Assembly: GCA_900318355.1 (NCBI GenBank)
Contig: ONKE01000052.1
Coordinates: forward strand, 1-46,771
DNA from: an uncultured Bacteroidales bacterium
GTDB taxonomy: Bacteria > Bacteroidota > Bacteroidia > Bacteroidales > UBA932
DNA length: 46,771 bases
Direction: 5' to 3'
Shown here piece after piece: positions 1-8,390 of the stretch (positions are counted from its first letter, which is position 1; the number at the start of each line of letters is the position of its first letter). The position numbers and the translations under genes were made by a program. The notes below the pieces were generated by a model. It had not been told where the DNA came from and did not search any database. It saw only the letters and a program-made list of their open reading frames with translations.

Positions 1-1
1 C

Positions 2-439
2 ACAAGCGGCAGAAGTCCGCTCACCATCCCGCAGGTAAGCGAAATCCTTGGCAAGAATGTCAGGGCATTCCTGATGGTCATCCGCGCCGGAAACGACGAG
101 CGGGAAGGATTTGTCCCGAACGCCAGCGGAGGTCCTGGCGGCGAAGTCGACTCTTATGTGCTCATGGGGCAGAATCACCTGCTGCAGGAACTCCGCGCCC
201 GTCCCCGCTATATTCTGGATGAAGAATGGACCGAATTGGAACGGACGCTCCGGAATTCATGCGACCTTACGCCCGAATCTCTCCTGGAAACGCACCCAGA
301 CCTGACAAAGGGCGATATCCGCGCCTACATTCTCTCACACCTGCAATTCTCCGTATCCGAGCAGGCCGTCCTGCTGGGAATCTCGCCCGCCTCCGTCACC
401 AAAGCCCGTCAGCGGCTCAAGGCAAAAATGCAAGTATGA
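2..439 (+). CDS. C-terminal part of a helix-turn-helix regulatory protein (5' end outside window)
   Basis: The reading frame is open from the first bases of the window and stops at 437-439, so this is the last ~145 residues of a longer protein. The first ATG in the window (position 74) is probably internal, because the frame runs on upstream without a stop. The final ~40 residues (YILSHLQFSVSEQAVLLGIS, then a Ser-Val-Thr-Lys-Ala-Arg-Gln-Arg run) have the spacing of a LuxR/sigma-region-4-type helix-turn-helix. Many Bacteroidota regulators end in the same way. The regulated genes and the N-terminal sensor part cannot be seen. It could be a one-component regulator with a membrane or TPR N-terminus; that is inference. 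Confidence 0.6.
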   Translation, partial: TSGRSPLTIPQVSEILGKNVRAFLMVIRAGNDEREGFVPNASGGPGGEVDSYVLMGQNHLLQELRARPRYILDEEWTELERTLRNSCDLTPESLLETHPDLTKGDIRAYILSHLQFSVSEQAVLLGISPASVTKARQRLKAKMQV

Positions 440-506
440 GAATTGAATAACGTGCGAAATACTTCTAATTGAAGACCTAGTCACATCCGATGCCATACGC
501 TTACAA

Positions 507-743
507 ATGAATATATGCAACAAGAAAGTAGTAAGAAAAACCATAAAAAGTAGGGAGAAAAAGCAGAAAAGTAGGGAGAGGATTATCCAGATCCTCAAGG
601 AACATCCCGACTATTCTGCGCGGACAGAGGCGGGCTCTTCAGAGCTGATTGACATCGCTCATAATGGGAATACACTGCTGAAGCTTTGTTATGACGCCAG
701 TGGCCTGAATTCTGTCGATCGGGACGGTTCGGAGAATTACTAG
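507..743 (+). CDS. Small hypothetical protein, 78 aa
   Basis: This is an ATG-started frame in an otherwise gene-free stretch. The N-terminal 30 residues are very basic (Lys/Arg-rich), partly because the 13-mer AAAAGTAGGGAGA occurs twice, at 546-558 and 567-579, 21 bp apart. The rest is mixed and I recognise no domain. There is no clear promoter or ribosome binding site. It could be a small DNA-binding protein, a gene remnant or a chance frame. The flanking stretches 440-506 and 744-858 show nothing I can name. Confidence 0.3.
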   Translation: MNICNKKVVRKTIKSREKKQKSRERIIQILKEHPDYSARTEAGSSELIDIAHNGNTLLKLCYDASGLNSVDRDGSENY

Positions 744-858
744 CTTTCTATCTAAAGAATTGATTTGGGCGGGTTGGATGGAGTGGATGTCAGCCTATAA
801 CCGACTGACCCGGCTCCATTGTCCTTCTGTTAAACTTTTATTATCGGCATAAATTTAC

Positions 859-866
859 TACTTTTG
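859..866 (+). promoter_or_regulatory. Bacteroidota-type -7 promoter element
   Basis: TACTTTTG fits the Bacteroidota primary sigma factor consensus TAnnTTTG. It lies 71 bp upstream of the ATG at 938, giving the DUF362 gene a leader of about 65 nt. The -33 region is AT-rich without a clear TTG. Confidence 0.5.
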
Positions 867-937
867 TCGTACAAACCTATGTGCAGAGAACTAAGCTGCA
901 AATCTAAGGTTTGCATAGATTACTTAAGAAACCAGGC

Positions 938-1993
938 ATGATTATAAAGTTGAAAGCCTTTACGGCACTGGCAATCCTACCCATTTTGCTGACGCTGTCC
1001 GTTCTTTTTACGGCGTCCACCTGCAATGAACAGCAAAAAGCTGCCCGTAATGACAACGAGACGTCCCAAGTGGTCGTCCCGTCCACCCAGGAGCCCAATC
1101 CCGATGCCCCGAATGTGTATTTCACATCCAACATCAGCCCTGAAGGTCTCGTAAAGATCTATGAGTCACTGGGAGTACCAGCCAGCGGACGCGTAGCCGT
1201 AAAAATCTCTACCGGAGAGTCTTCCAAGAGCAATCATCTGCGACCTGAACTCATCAAGAACCTTGTCCAGACCGTCAACGGAACCCTTGTCGAATGCAAC
1301 ACGGCATACGGAGGCAGCCGCTCAACGACAGCCAATCACCTGAAAGCCATTGAGGAACGCGGCTACGACAAAATCGCCACAGTGGATATCATGGACTCCG
1401 AGGGGACGATGGACATCCCCGTAGCCGACACCAAATGGATCAAGTACGACCGCGTGGGCAGCCACCTCCAGAACTACGACTTCATGATCAATCTGGCTCA
1501 TTTCAAGGGCCATGCGATGGGCGGATTCGGCGGTGTGCTCAAGAACCAGAGCATCGGCGTGGCCTCCTCGGCCGGAAAACTTTACATCCATTCCGCCGGC
1601 CGTAGCACCACCCGGTGGATAGACGATAACCAGGACGGCTTCCTGGAGTCAATGGCGGCAGCGGCGCAGGCCGTTCACAACTACTTCAAGCAGGAGGGCA
1701 AAGACATCATTTACATCAACGTCATGAACAACATGTCCGTTGACTGCGACTGCGACGGAAATCCCGCAAGCCCCAAGCTGAAAGACATCGGCATACTTGC
1801 TTCAACTGACCCCGTGGCCCTGGACCAGGCCTGTCTGGACCTTGTTTTCAACCATACGGACGCCTCCGGAGATGATGCAAAGCCCTTGCAGGAGAGGATT
1901 AACCGGCAGCACGGCACGCACATTACCGAATATGCCGAGAAGATCGGCCTCGGCACGAAGAAGTATAACATCGTAAACATTGACGGCAATTAA
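938..1993 (+). CDS. DUF362-domain secreted protein or lipoprotein, 351 aa
   Basis: The protein starts with a hydrophobic signal segment ending near a cysteine (residues ~1-25, ...LFTASTC), so it is exported and may be lipidated, though the lipobox is not canonical. The remainder matches the DUF362 family as I know it: a glycine-rich H-F-K-G-H-A-M-G-G-F-G-G block, a G-V-L-K-N segment, and a C-terminal A-S-T-D-P-V-A-L-D motif. The family's biochemical role is not established; members often sit beside iron-sulfur or flavin proteins. ATG 938 is preferred over an upstream TTG because a signal peptide follows it at once. A flavodoxin gene follows after 134 bp, suggesting a small redox cluster. Confidence 0.75.
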   Translation: MIIKLKAFTALAILPILLTLSVLFTASTCNEQQKAARNDNETSQVVVPSTQEPNPDAPNVYFTSNISPEGLVKIYESLGVPASGRVAVKISTGESSKSNHLRPELIKNLVQTVNGTLVECNTAYGGSRSTTANHLKAIEERGYDKIATVDIMDSEGTMDIPVADTKWIKYDRVGSHLQNYDFMINLAHFKGHAMGGFGGVLKNQSIGVASSAGKLYIHSAGRSTTRWIDDNQDGFLESMAAAAQAVHNYFKQEGKDIIYINVMNNMSVDCDCDGNPASPKLKDIGILASTDPVALDQACLDLVFNHTDASGDDAKPLQERINRQHGTHITEYAEKIGLGTKKYNIVNIDGN

Positions 1994-2127
1994 CAAGCTC
2001 CTCCCTGGGAAGCAGAATATTAAATTCAAGCCGCCAAATCGGGAATTTCGATAATTTCCTGAGGAAAATCGATAACGGGACATTTGCGGAAATCACCGAA
2101 CTTTGCAACAGTTAATTGATTACAGCT

Positions 2128-2646
2128 ATGGCAAAGACACTTATCGCATTTTATTCCCGCCGCGGGCAAAACTATGTTGACGGAAGCATCCGCAACCTCG
2201 CAACGGGCAATAACGAAGTCATCGTGGAGAAAATAAAGGCGCTGCTCCCCGACGCCGATGTATTCCAGATAGATACCGTGAAGAAGTATTCTGCGGACTA
2301 TATGGTCTGCATCGACGAGGCCAAAGAAGAGCTCCGTGCAAAGGCCCGGCCCGAACTCTCCGCCAGGGTGGAGAACATGGACCAGTACGACACCATCATC
2401 CTCGGCTATCCCAATTGGTGGGGCCTGCCGCCCATGGCCGTGTTCACTTTCCTGGAAAGCTATGATTTCTCCGGAAAGAAGGTTGTTCCGTTCTGCTCCC
2501 ACGAAGGCAGCGGGCTTGGCGGCAGCATCCGCCAGATCAAAATGGCCGTACCGGATGCCAATCTCACTGCAGGCGTAGCCATCCACGGAGCCGCTGCATC
2601 CCACTGCGACCGCGAAGTCAAACTGATCCTTGAACAAGCCAAATGA
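2128..2646 (+). CDS. Flavodoxin family protein, 172 aa
   Basis: This is a cytoplasmic FMN-binding electron carrier or quinone/nitro-reductase-like protein. It opens with the flavodoxin strand and phosphate loop (TLIAFYSRRGQNYVDG, residues 4-19). It carries the mid-domain I-L-G-Y-P-N-W-W-G segment that packs on the flavin and a C-F/C-S-H-type strand (PFCSHEGSGLGGS). The length is normal for the short flavodoxin family and it appears intact. ATG 2128 is used because the upstream frame only offers a TTG. Its stop codon overlaps the start of the next frame by 4 bp (ATGA), so the two were translationally coupled. The partner is now a damaged aldo/keto reductase chimera, so its original redox partner may be lost. 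Confidence 0.8.
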   Translation: MAKTLIAFYSRRGQNYVDGSIRNLATGNNEVIVEKIKALLPDADVFQIDTVKKYSADYMVCIDEAKEELRAKARPELSARVENMDQYDTIILGYPNWWGLPPMAVFTFLESYDFSGKKVVPFCSHEGSGLGGSIRQIKMAVPDANLTAGVAIHGAAASHCDREVKLILEQAK

Positions 2647-3224
2647 AACGCATCATTCTCACAGCTATCCTTGCCCTTGCGGCGCTGTCCGCATCGGCCA
2701 TGTACGGCTATCAGTTCCACAACATGCAGATTTGCGCCGAGCGCAACGGCTGGACCATGTTCTCGACAATGCAGAACCACTACAATCTGATGTACAGGGA
2801 GGACGAGCGCGAGCTGATTCCCGTCTGCGAGCAGTACGGCGTGTCGCTGATCCCCTATTCTCCGCTTGCCGGCGGCCACCTGACCCATCGCGGCTGGGAG
2901 AGCGGCACGGCCCGTTCCAACACCGACAAGACCATCCGCAAGAAGTATGATGCTTCCAAGGAAAATGATTTGGAGATTATCGAGCGAGTAGCAGTTCTGG
3001 CCGAACGCCTTGGCGTGACGATGACGGAAGTCGCACTGGCATGGACGCTGGCCAAGGGTGTCGCCGCCCCGATTGTCGGCGCGACCAAGGTGCCTCATTT
3101 CGATGCTGCGGTAAAAGCCGTGGATTTGACTTTGAGCCGTGAAGATATCGCCTTCCTGGAAGCGCCGTACAAAGCACACGAGATTGTAGGCGCACTGGCG
3201 AGGACGGATTCCAACGGGATCTAA
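2643..3224 (+). pseudogene. Signal peptide fused to C-terminal half of an aldo/keto reductase
   Basis: The frame begins with a textbook signal peptide (residues 1-19, KRIILTAILALAALSASA). From Met20 (base 2700) it becomes the C-terminal half of a cytoplasmic aldo/keto reductase: FHNMQICAERNGW, N-H-Y-N-L-M-Y-R, IPYSPLAGG, then V-A-L-A-W-T-L and the cofactor-binding P-I-V-G-A-T-K. The N-terminal barrel half with the catalytic Asp-Tyr-Lys-His set is absent: only 174 of the usual ~320 residues remain. An export signal on an NADPH-dependent barrel makes no sense. The simplest reading is a deletion that joined the signal sequence of one gene to the end of another. The product is almost certainly not an active reductase. 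Confidence 0.75.
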
Positions 3225-3265
3225 GAAATTTTGATAAGCGAGAAATCTTCCGTACCTTCGTGGGT

Positions 3266-3476
3266 ATGGAAGATTTTTTGATATTCAATACCCTGGACGA
3301 CGGGAAATATCCGGATGCCTATAAGGGCCTCTCAAGGCATCGGATTCAATTATGACGCACGTCTCAAGCAAGACGCATGCGGATGGATTCGGATGGGCAT
3401 TCTGACGCATGATCCCATAGCAATAGCCTGGGATAACAAGTCCCGATCTGCTTCCGCAGAGCAGCTTATGCCGTGA
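3266..3476 (+). pseudogene. Possible frameshifted small gene remnant
   Basis: The stretch 3225-3487 has no intact gene. An ATG at 3266 opens a 29-residue frame that stops at 3353. Overlapping it, frame +1 from about 3336 stays open to 3474-3476 and reads like protein (MGILTHDPIAIAWDNKSR). Joined by a frameshift near 3335 they would make ~70 residues. I do not recognise the family. TACCTTCG at 3253-3260 resembles a -7 promoter but sits too close to the ATG. Treat as a weak candidate. Confidence 0.22.
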
Positions 3477-3487
3477 GCATGAATGAT

Positions 3488-4243
3488 TTAGAATGAAACT
3501 CTCATAGAGAGGCCTGCAACTGGTTGCGGCCCGCCGAAGGTTCCCGTTTGAGCATATGTTATATAAGGCTCGACATTGAGGTCAAACGACGCGCGTTGGC
3601 CTCTAAGATCCTGATAATACATATTTTTAACCTTTGCAATGTGGACGGCATCGCAGATACTCCATATGTTGAGCGCTAATCTGGCTGCCTGGATAGCCCA
3701 AAACAGGCCATTGAAATTATAGACGGTATTGCCGTTTTTGTCTACATAAGAGCTGACCTGGGTGATCCCAAGTAAACCAAGTCCGACATTTCCGCCCAAG
3801 AATGCCAGTCCATGTACCCACTCGCCATCAATAAACTCACCAAGGCCGGGGATAAAAAACGATGCGATGCCAACTCCGGCTCTGCTGTACGGATCACCCG
3901 GTTGGGGAACATAGTACTTGGTCTCATAGAAATCCTTATACTCCCTGTATTTCATGCCCTCCACAACAGTCTGGGTCGTATTAGCCTTATATGATTGCCT
4001 ATTGACATCATTGAACACCTCGTTTTCCCCATTTTCATATCGCACGATCAGGACATCGGACTTGGCGATAGTATAGGTCGGGCCCTCAAGGTTGCTGAAC
4101 CGCTTATACTTGATATCGTCGATATTGACTTCAAGAATTCTGGCGGCAATATCCGTCCCGTCTTTTTTAGTGATGATATCCTGAGCAGAAATTGACAAGC
4201 TCGGCAAAAGAGCAAGGAGAAGAAGGAATATGACCCGTTTCAT
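3488..4243 (-). CDS. Secreted/outer-envelope protein of unknown function (DUF5683-like), 251 aa
   Basis: A cleavable signal peptide (residues 1-20, ending S-I-S-A-Q) is followed by a soluble domain with the phrase KRFSNLEGPTYTIAKSD and a conserved V-R-Y-E-N-G. This arrangement is common in Bacteroidota proteins of unknown role. The second half has Gly- and Phe-rich hydrophobic stretches (FFIPGLGEF; LAFLGGNVGLGLLGI) and ends in S-F, as membrane-associated envelope proteins often do. The DUF5683 assignment is from memory of the pattern around W-S-I-C-D-A-V-H-I-A-K-V-K-N and is uncertain. It is transcribed alone from the promoter at 4269-4276. Confidence 0.6.
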   Translation of the reverse strand: MKRVIFLLLLALLPSLSISAQDIITKKDGTDIAARILEVNIDDIKYKRFSNLEGPTYTIAKSDVLIVRYENGENEVFNDVNRQSYKANTTQTVVEGMKYREYKDFYETKYYVPQPGDPYSRAGVGIASFFIPGLGEFIDGEWVHGLAFLGGNVGLGLLGITQVSSYVDKNGNTVYNFNGLFWAIQAARLALNIWSICDAVHIAKVKNMYYQDLRGQRASFDLNVEPYITYAQTGTFGGPQPVAGLSMRVSF

Positions 4244-4268
4244 AGGAAGATAGTTTTTAGTTCAGCTG

Positions 4269-4276
4269 CAAATATA
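4269..4276 (-). promoter_or_regulatory. -7 promoter element for the DUF5683-like gene
   Basis: On the minus strand this reads TATATTTG, a perfect match to TAnnTTTG, about 26 bp before the start codon at 4243. No convincing -33 box was identified. Confidence 0.55.
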
Positions 4277-4341
4277 ATCAATTTCTTCCAAATCATTCGT
4301 CTGCCTCATGGATATTGCAACTGCTCGGCAGAGAGTCTTCC

Positions 4342-4545
4342 CTAACGGTCCCCCAGCGAATATGTGACAGAGATGTCGCCTTCGCCGAAAAATGCTTTCA
4401 GCTCTTCGGCTGAAAGACCGTCGACCTTACCAAGAGGAGTGTAGGACCAGCTGTTGTTGCCATAGAATATGCAGATGTTGTTGCTGTTGTACAGCATAAT
4501 GTCGCCGCTGACGGCCGTAACACGCCGGTCTTGGCTCTCAGATAA
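4342..4545 (-). pseudogene. C-terminal fragment of a cyclophilin-like fold protein
   Basis: No start codon or N-terminal half is present. The minus-strand frame continues directly in phase after the TAG stop of the DUF4491 gene (4546-4548) and runs 67 codons to a TAG at 4342-4344. The translation contains GDIMLYNSNNICIFYGNN, S-W-S-Y-T-P-L-G-K-V and a final G-D-I-S-V-T-Y-S-L. This is the ending of the small cyclophilin-like proteins found in Bacteroidota. Such genes often neighbour flavodoxin and aldo/keto reductase genes, so this is probably a remnant of the same cluster as 2128-3224. Confidence 0.65.
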
Positions 4546-4911
4546 CTACTTGAGCTTTTCTTTCAGACGTTTGTGCGAAGGATGCGGGCCGATATCGCCC
4601 AACTCTTCGCGACGATGCTTATAGTATTCGCTACGGGCCGGGTTTTCCGGGAACCAGCCACGGATGACGCGCATCTCCTGGGCAAGCAGCTCATGGATGC
4701 CCCAGAAGCATGAAAATGCGGCCGCTCCTAGAATCGTCGACCATATGACGTCCGCCACCATAAGAGAAACCGCGGCAAAAACGGCTCCGGCAAGACACAG
4801 GACCCACCAGCTCCTTTTCCCCCAGTAAAACTCCATCTTAATCACTATAGGGTGGCATATTCCGATAATCAGGAAAACGGCGGCACCAACAATAATTCCA
4901 CTGAAATTCAT
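4546..4911 (-). CDS. DUF4491 family small membrane protein, 121 aa
   Basis: The protein has two to three hydrophobic helices in its first 75 residues ([16 protein letters not shown]; a second around residues 35-70). A charged cytoplasmic tail ends in K-E-K-L-K. The [16 protein letters not shown] motif and the G-W-F-P-E-N-P motif match the DUF4491 family of Bacteroidota and Firmicutes inner-membrane proteins, whose function is unknown. It has its own promoter at 4931-4938, divergent from obgE. Confidence 0.75.
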   Translation of the reverse strand: MNFSGIIVGAAVFLIIGICHPIVIKMEFYWGKRSWWVLCLAGAVFAAVSLMVADVIWSTILGAAAFSCFWGIHELLAQEMRVIRGWFPENPARSEYYKHRREELGDIGPHPSHKRLKEKLK

Positions 4912-4930
4912 GTCTTTACGTTAAGTCGCG

Positions 4931-4938
4931 CAAAGTTA
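4931..4938 (-). promoter_or_regulatory. -7 promoter element for the DUF4491 gene
   Basis: The minus strand reads TAACTTTG, a perfect TAnnTTTG match about 20 bp before the start codon at 4911. Confidence 0.6.
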
Positions 4939-4999
4939 CTAAAAGCTCGCATGAAAAACAATATGACATCCGGAATTGCTTTCATTCAAAAAGAATCCT

Positions 5000-5007
5000 T
5001 ACATTTG
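5000..5007 (+). promoter_or_regulatory. -7 promoter element for obgE
   Basis: TACATTTG is a perfect TAnnTTTG match 20 bp upstream of the obgE ATG. A TTG at 4975-4977 could serve as the -33 element, spaced 22 bp. Confidence 0.6.
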
Positions 5008-5027
5008 CAGAATCGAAGAACAAGAAT

Positions 5028-6020
5028 ATGGCCGAAAGCAACTTTATTGACTACGTCCGCATTTTCTGCGCCAGCGGACACGGGGGCGCAGGGTCAACGC
5101 ATCTGCACAGGGCCAAGTACCTCGCAAAAGGAGGCCCGGACGGTGGAGACGGCGGGAGGGGCGGACACATAATCCTGAGGGCGAATCCCCAGTTCTGGAC
5201 GCTTATCCACCTGAAATACCGCAAGGTGGTCAGGGCGGAGCACGGCGCATCCGGTAGCGGCGCGTTGTGCAAGGGCAAGCAGGGTGCCGACATCATCCTC
5301 GACGTCCCGGTCGGAACGGTAGTAAAGGACGGCGACACCGAGGAGATCATCACCGAACTGGTCGACCCGGGACAGCAGTACATCCTCTGCCGCGGCGGCA
5401 AGGGAGGTCTTGGCAACAACAACTTCAAAAGCGCCACGAACCAGACACCGCGTTATGCGCAACCGGGAGAAGAAGGCCAGGAAGGATGGTTCATCCTCGA
5501 ACTGAAGGTCCTCGCCGACGTCGGCCTGGTCGGCTTCCCGAATGCCGGCAAATCCACGTTCCTTGCAGCCGTCACCGCGGCCAAGCCCAAAATCGCTAAC
5601 TACCCCTTTACTACGTTGGAGCCCAACCTGGGCATTGTCCGCTACTATGACGACCAGAGTTTCGTCATCGCCGACATCCCGGGCATCATCGAAGGGGCAC
5701 ACGAAGGCAAGGGTATCGGCCTCCGCTTCCTAAGGCACATAGAACGCAATTCCGTGCTGCTTTTCATGGTCTCGGCCGAAGAGGAAGACATCGCAGGAGC
5801 ATATAAGGTGCTGCTCGGAGAGCTCAAGCAATACAATCCCGAGCTGCTTGCAAAAGACCGCATTCTCGCTGTAACGAAATGCGACCTTGTCGGCGAGGAC
5901 AAGAGGAAGGAAATCGTCCGCCGTCTCCCCCGTAAGATCCCTCATTTTCTAATCTCATCGGTAAGCGGAGAAGGGCTTGACGCCCTCAAGGACGGACTCT
6001 GGAAGGCCCTCAATGCCTGA
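5028..6020 (+). CDS. obgE: GTPase ObgE/CgtA, 330 aa
   Basis: Obg is a ribosome-associated GTPase acting in 50S assembly and stress control. The glycine-rich Obg fold fills residues 1-160 ([29 protein letters not shown]). The G domain follows with P-loop GFPNAGKST (169-177), T-T-L-E-P-N switch [10 protein letters not shown] (G3) and T-K-C-D (G4). The protein ends after the G domain without the C-terminal OCT domain of some homologues, as in many Bacteroidota. The start at 5028 gives the expected N-terminus F-I-D-Y-V-R-I. A PAP2 phosphatase gene starts 2 bp after its stop, so the two are co-transcribed. Confidence 0.95.
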   Translation: MAESNFIDYVRIFCASGHGGAGSTHLHRAKYLAKGGPDGGDGGRGGHIILRANPQFWTLIHLKYRKVVRAEHGASGSGALCKGKQGADIILDVPVGTVVKDGDTEEIITELVDPGQQYILCRGGKGGLGNNNFKSATNQTPRYAQPGEEGQEGWFILELKVLADVGLVGFPNAGKSTFLAAVTAAKPKIANYPFTTLEPNLGIVRYYDDQSFVIADIPGIIEGAHEGKGIGLRFLRHIERNSVLLFMVSAEEEDIAGAYKVLLGELKQYNPELLAKDRILAVTKCDLVGEDKRKEIVRRLPRKIPHFLISSVSGEGLDALKDGLWKALNA

Positions 6021-6022
6021 TA

Positions 6023-6616
6023 ATGCTGATTGACTTCCTTCATCAAGCCGACCAGTCCTTGACCCTGGCCATCAACGGGCTTCACTCCCCGCTGACGGAC
6101 AGCTTCTGGGTGTTCTGCTCCGACAAGAAAGTCTGGTTCCCGTTTTATCTCATCACCGCATTCTTCCTGATCCGCCGCCTTGGCTGGAAGAGAGGCCTTG
6201 CGGTCATACTGTCCGCCATACTCACAATCGTCGCATGCGACCAGACGTCCAACCTGTTCAAGGAATCCATCGGCAGGCTAAGGCCGTGCTACAACACCGG
6301 AATGCTGTCCAGCGGGCTCCACATGCTCGAAGGACGGGGCAATTTCTTCGGCTTCTTTTCGGCCCATGCGGCCAACACCTTCGGATTTGCCCTATGCACG
6401 ATATGGGGGTTCCGTGGCGACGCCGCGAGGAGCTACAAAGCCTATGACGCCGGAGTCTTGATATGGGCCGTACTGGTATCCGTAAGCCGGATTTTCGTCG
6501 CTAAGCATTATCTTGGCGACGTCCTTGTCGGCGCATGCATAGGCACATGCTACGGCATTCTCTTCGGATGGATAGCTAATAGCCTGTCCGACAGGTTCCT
6601 TACAAAGCGGGAATAA
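6023..6616 (+). CDS. PAP2-family membrane phosphatase, 197 aa
   Basis: An integral membrane lipid or polyprenyl-phosphate phosphatase. All three PAP2 signatures are present: K-E-S-I-G-R-L-R-P-C, the F-S-A-H-A-A-N-T-F-G block with catalytic His, and SRIFVAKHYLGDVLVG with the second His. About five to six hydrophobic helices alternate with these motifs. Substrates in this family include undecaprenyl pyrophosphate, phosphatidate and lipid A phosphates; the sequence does not decide among them. It follows obgE after 2 bp and its 3' end overlaps convergent murF by 17 bp. Confidence 0.85.
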   Translation: MLIDFLHQADQSLTLAINGLHSPLTDSFWVFCSDKKVWFPFYLITAFFLIRRLGWKRGLAVILSAILTIVACDQTSNLFKESIGRLRPCYNTGMLSSGLHMLEGRGNFFGFFSAHAANTFGFALCTIWGFRGDAARSYKAYDAGVLIWAVLVSVSRIFVAKHYLGDVLVGACIGTCYGILFGWIANSLSDRFLTKRE

Positions 6617-7943
6617 CGTTTTCCATCTTCACCCCGCGAGAGCCCTTGACGAGGATGGTGCAGCCCGAAACAGGGTTCTGCGCCAGCATCTCGGCCAGGT
6701 CTGAAGACGTGGGATACCATTTTACATTGTCTGGCGTGCCGGTCTGCTCGAGGGCTTTCCGGAATTCTTCGCCAACCAGGAAGACGTGGCCGATGCCGTC
6801 CAGGGCATGGACGATGGCCATATGTTCCTTAAGCGAATCCTCGCCCAACTCGCGCATGTCTCCGAGCAGGGCCACTTTGTCGGAGGCTTCAACCGACTTG
6901 AAATTGGAGATCGCAGCCGCCATGCTGGTAGGATTGGCATTGTAGGCATCTACGATCAAGGTGTTGCGCTGAGTCTTGACAAGTTGGGAACGGCTGTTGG
7001 CAGGGACATACGATGCGATGGCGGCGATGGCGTCTTCGAGTTCGACGTCGAAATAAAGGCCCACCGCGATGGCCGCGAGGACGTTAGGAACATTGTAGGA
7101 GCCGATCAGCTTCGTCTCAAGGCCGAGCAAAGTCTCGCACTCCGGATCGCCGGGGTCCTGCGGCAAGGCAAGGCGCAGATACGGATGGGCGTCGTCGCTT
7201 GGAAGCAGGATGCAGTTCCAGAACTTTGCGCCGTAAGGAACCACGCTAAGCCCGTCGCGCTTGGAAACCATTTCGGACAAATCAGGGTCGTCGGCATTCA
7301 AAAAGACCGTTCCGCCCTGAGTGGCAACGAAGTCGTAAAGCTGCCCCTTCGCCTTCTTGACGCCCTCGAAACTGCCGAAACCAAGCAGATGGGCCTTTCC
7401 GACGTTGGTAATGAGACCATAGTCTGGACGCGAAACGGAAGCGAGCCGCGCAATGTCGTCGGGATGGTTCGCACCCATCTCTATGACGGCTATCTGCGTG
7501 TCGGAATTGATTTTGAGGAGGGAAAGAGGAACGCCGATATCGTTGTTGAGATTGCCCTCCGTAGCCGTCACACGGTATTTGGGAGACAGGACTGTGCGGA
7601 TGAGTTCCTTGGTCGTAGTCTTTCCGTTCGTACCGGTAAGGCCGATGACGGGAACGGGCTTTCCGTCGCAGAGGACGTGGGTGCGGTGGTATCGGGCGAG
7701 GTCCTGCAAAGCTTCCAGGGTATCGGGAACGGCGATGAACCGGTCTCCGGCTCCGTCAAATTCCGAACCGGCGTTTACGACGGCATATGCCGCTCCGGCC
7801 TCGACCGCTTTCCCGGCGAAAAGATTGCCGTCGAAATTTTCACCTTTCAGGGCGAAAAACAACTCTCCGCCTTTCAGGGTGCGAGTGTCAGTGGTAACGC
7901 TCCCGCAGCGAAGAAAAATTTCATAAAGCTTTGATATTTCCAT
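6600..7943 (-). CDS. murF: UDP-MurNAc-tripeptide--D-Ala-D-Ala ligase MurF, 447 aa
   Basis: MurF adds D-alanyl-D-alanine to the UDP-MurNAc-tripeptide, the last cytoplasmic step of the peptidoglycan precursor. The N-terminal domain has V-T-T-D-T-R and F-F-A-L-K-G-E-N-F-D-G, the usual uridine-binding features. The ATP loop TGTNGKTT is at 103-110. Further on are E-M-G-A-N-H-P-D-D-I-A, T-N-V-G-K-A-H and D-A-Y-N-A-N-P of the Mur ligase family; the last is characteristic of MurF. Length is normal. It is the last gene of the tgt-lptF/G-dut-murF operon, 8 bp after dut. Confidence 0.95.
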   Translation of the reverse strand: MEISKLYEIFLRCGSVTTDTRTLKGGELFFALKGENFDGNLFAGKAVEAGAAYAVVNAGSEFDGAGDRFIAVPDTLEALQDLARYHRTHVLCDGKPVPVIGLTGTNGKTTTKELIRTVLSPKYRVTATEGNLNNDIGVPLSLLKINSDTQIAVIEMGANHPDDIARLASVSRPDYGLITNVGKAHLLGFGSFEGVKKAKGQLYDFVATQGGTVFLNADDPDLSEMVSKRDGLSVVPYGAKFWNCILLPSDDAHPYLRLALPQDPGDPECETLLGLETKLIGSYNVPNVLAAIAVGLYFDVELEDAIAAIASYVPANSRSQLVKTQRNTLIVDAYNANPTSMAAAISNFKSVEASDKVALLGDMRELGEDSLKEHMAIVHALDGIGHVFLVGEEFRKALEQTGTPDNVKWYPTSSDLAEMLAQNPVSGCTILVKGSRGVKMENVIPAL

Positions 7944-7951
7944 GATTGGAT

Positions 7952-8386
7952 TTATTTTGTTCCCGTGGACCCGAATCCTCCGGCTCCCCTTGCGGTCTCG
8001 TCCAGGGAATCAGTCTCTTCCCATTCGACCCTTGCATGACTGGCTACGACCAGCTGGGCGATCCGCTCTCCGGGCTGAATGGTAAACGGCTCTTTGGAAA
8101 GATTGACCAGGATAACACGGATTTCGCCACGATAATCGGCATCGATGGTTCCAGGAGTGTTTAGCACCGTGATGCCGTGTTTGGCAGCAAGGCCGCTGCG
8201 AGGACGGACCTGACACTCGTATCCGGCGGGCAGGGAAATATACAGCCCGGTGGGGATCATGGCACGGCACAGTGGCTCAAGTACTTCCGGTTCAGAGATA
8301 TTTGCCCTTACATCCATGCCGGCGGAAAGCTCGGTGGCATATGCCGGGGAAGGGAAAGACGACTTGTTGACGATCTTGACTTTCAT
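7952..8386 (-). CDS. dut: dUTP diphosphatase, 144 aa
   Basis: Trimeric dUTPase, which hydrolyses dUTP to dUMP and pyrophosphate and keeps uracil out of DNA. The five family motifs are recognisable: A-G-M-D-V-R-A (I), R-P-R-S-G-L-A (II), the [11 protein letters not shown] block with catalytic Asp (III), G-E-R-I-A-Q-L-V (IV) and GAGGFGSTG (V). ATG 8386 is chosen because the next upstream ATG would overlap the preceding gene and adds a non-homologous H-P-N-N-Q stretch. It lies 4 bp after the LptF/LptG gene. Confidence 0.93.
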   Translation of the reverse strand: MKVKIVNKSSFPSPAYATELSAGMDVRANISEPEVLEPLCRAMIPTGLYISLPAGYECQVRPRSGLAAKHGITVLNTPGTIDADYRGEIRVILVNLSKEPFTIQPGERIAQLVVASHARVEWEETDSLDETARGAGGFGSTGTK

Positions 8387-8390
8387 CTGA

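Noticed and set aside
546-579. Two copies of AAAAGTAGGGAGA as a tandem regulatory repeat or CRISPR-like unit
   Set aside because: Only two copies, in a purine-rich stretch with 8 bp between them; there is no further periodicity and no cas gene in the window.
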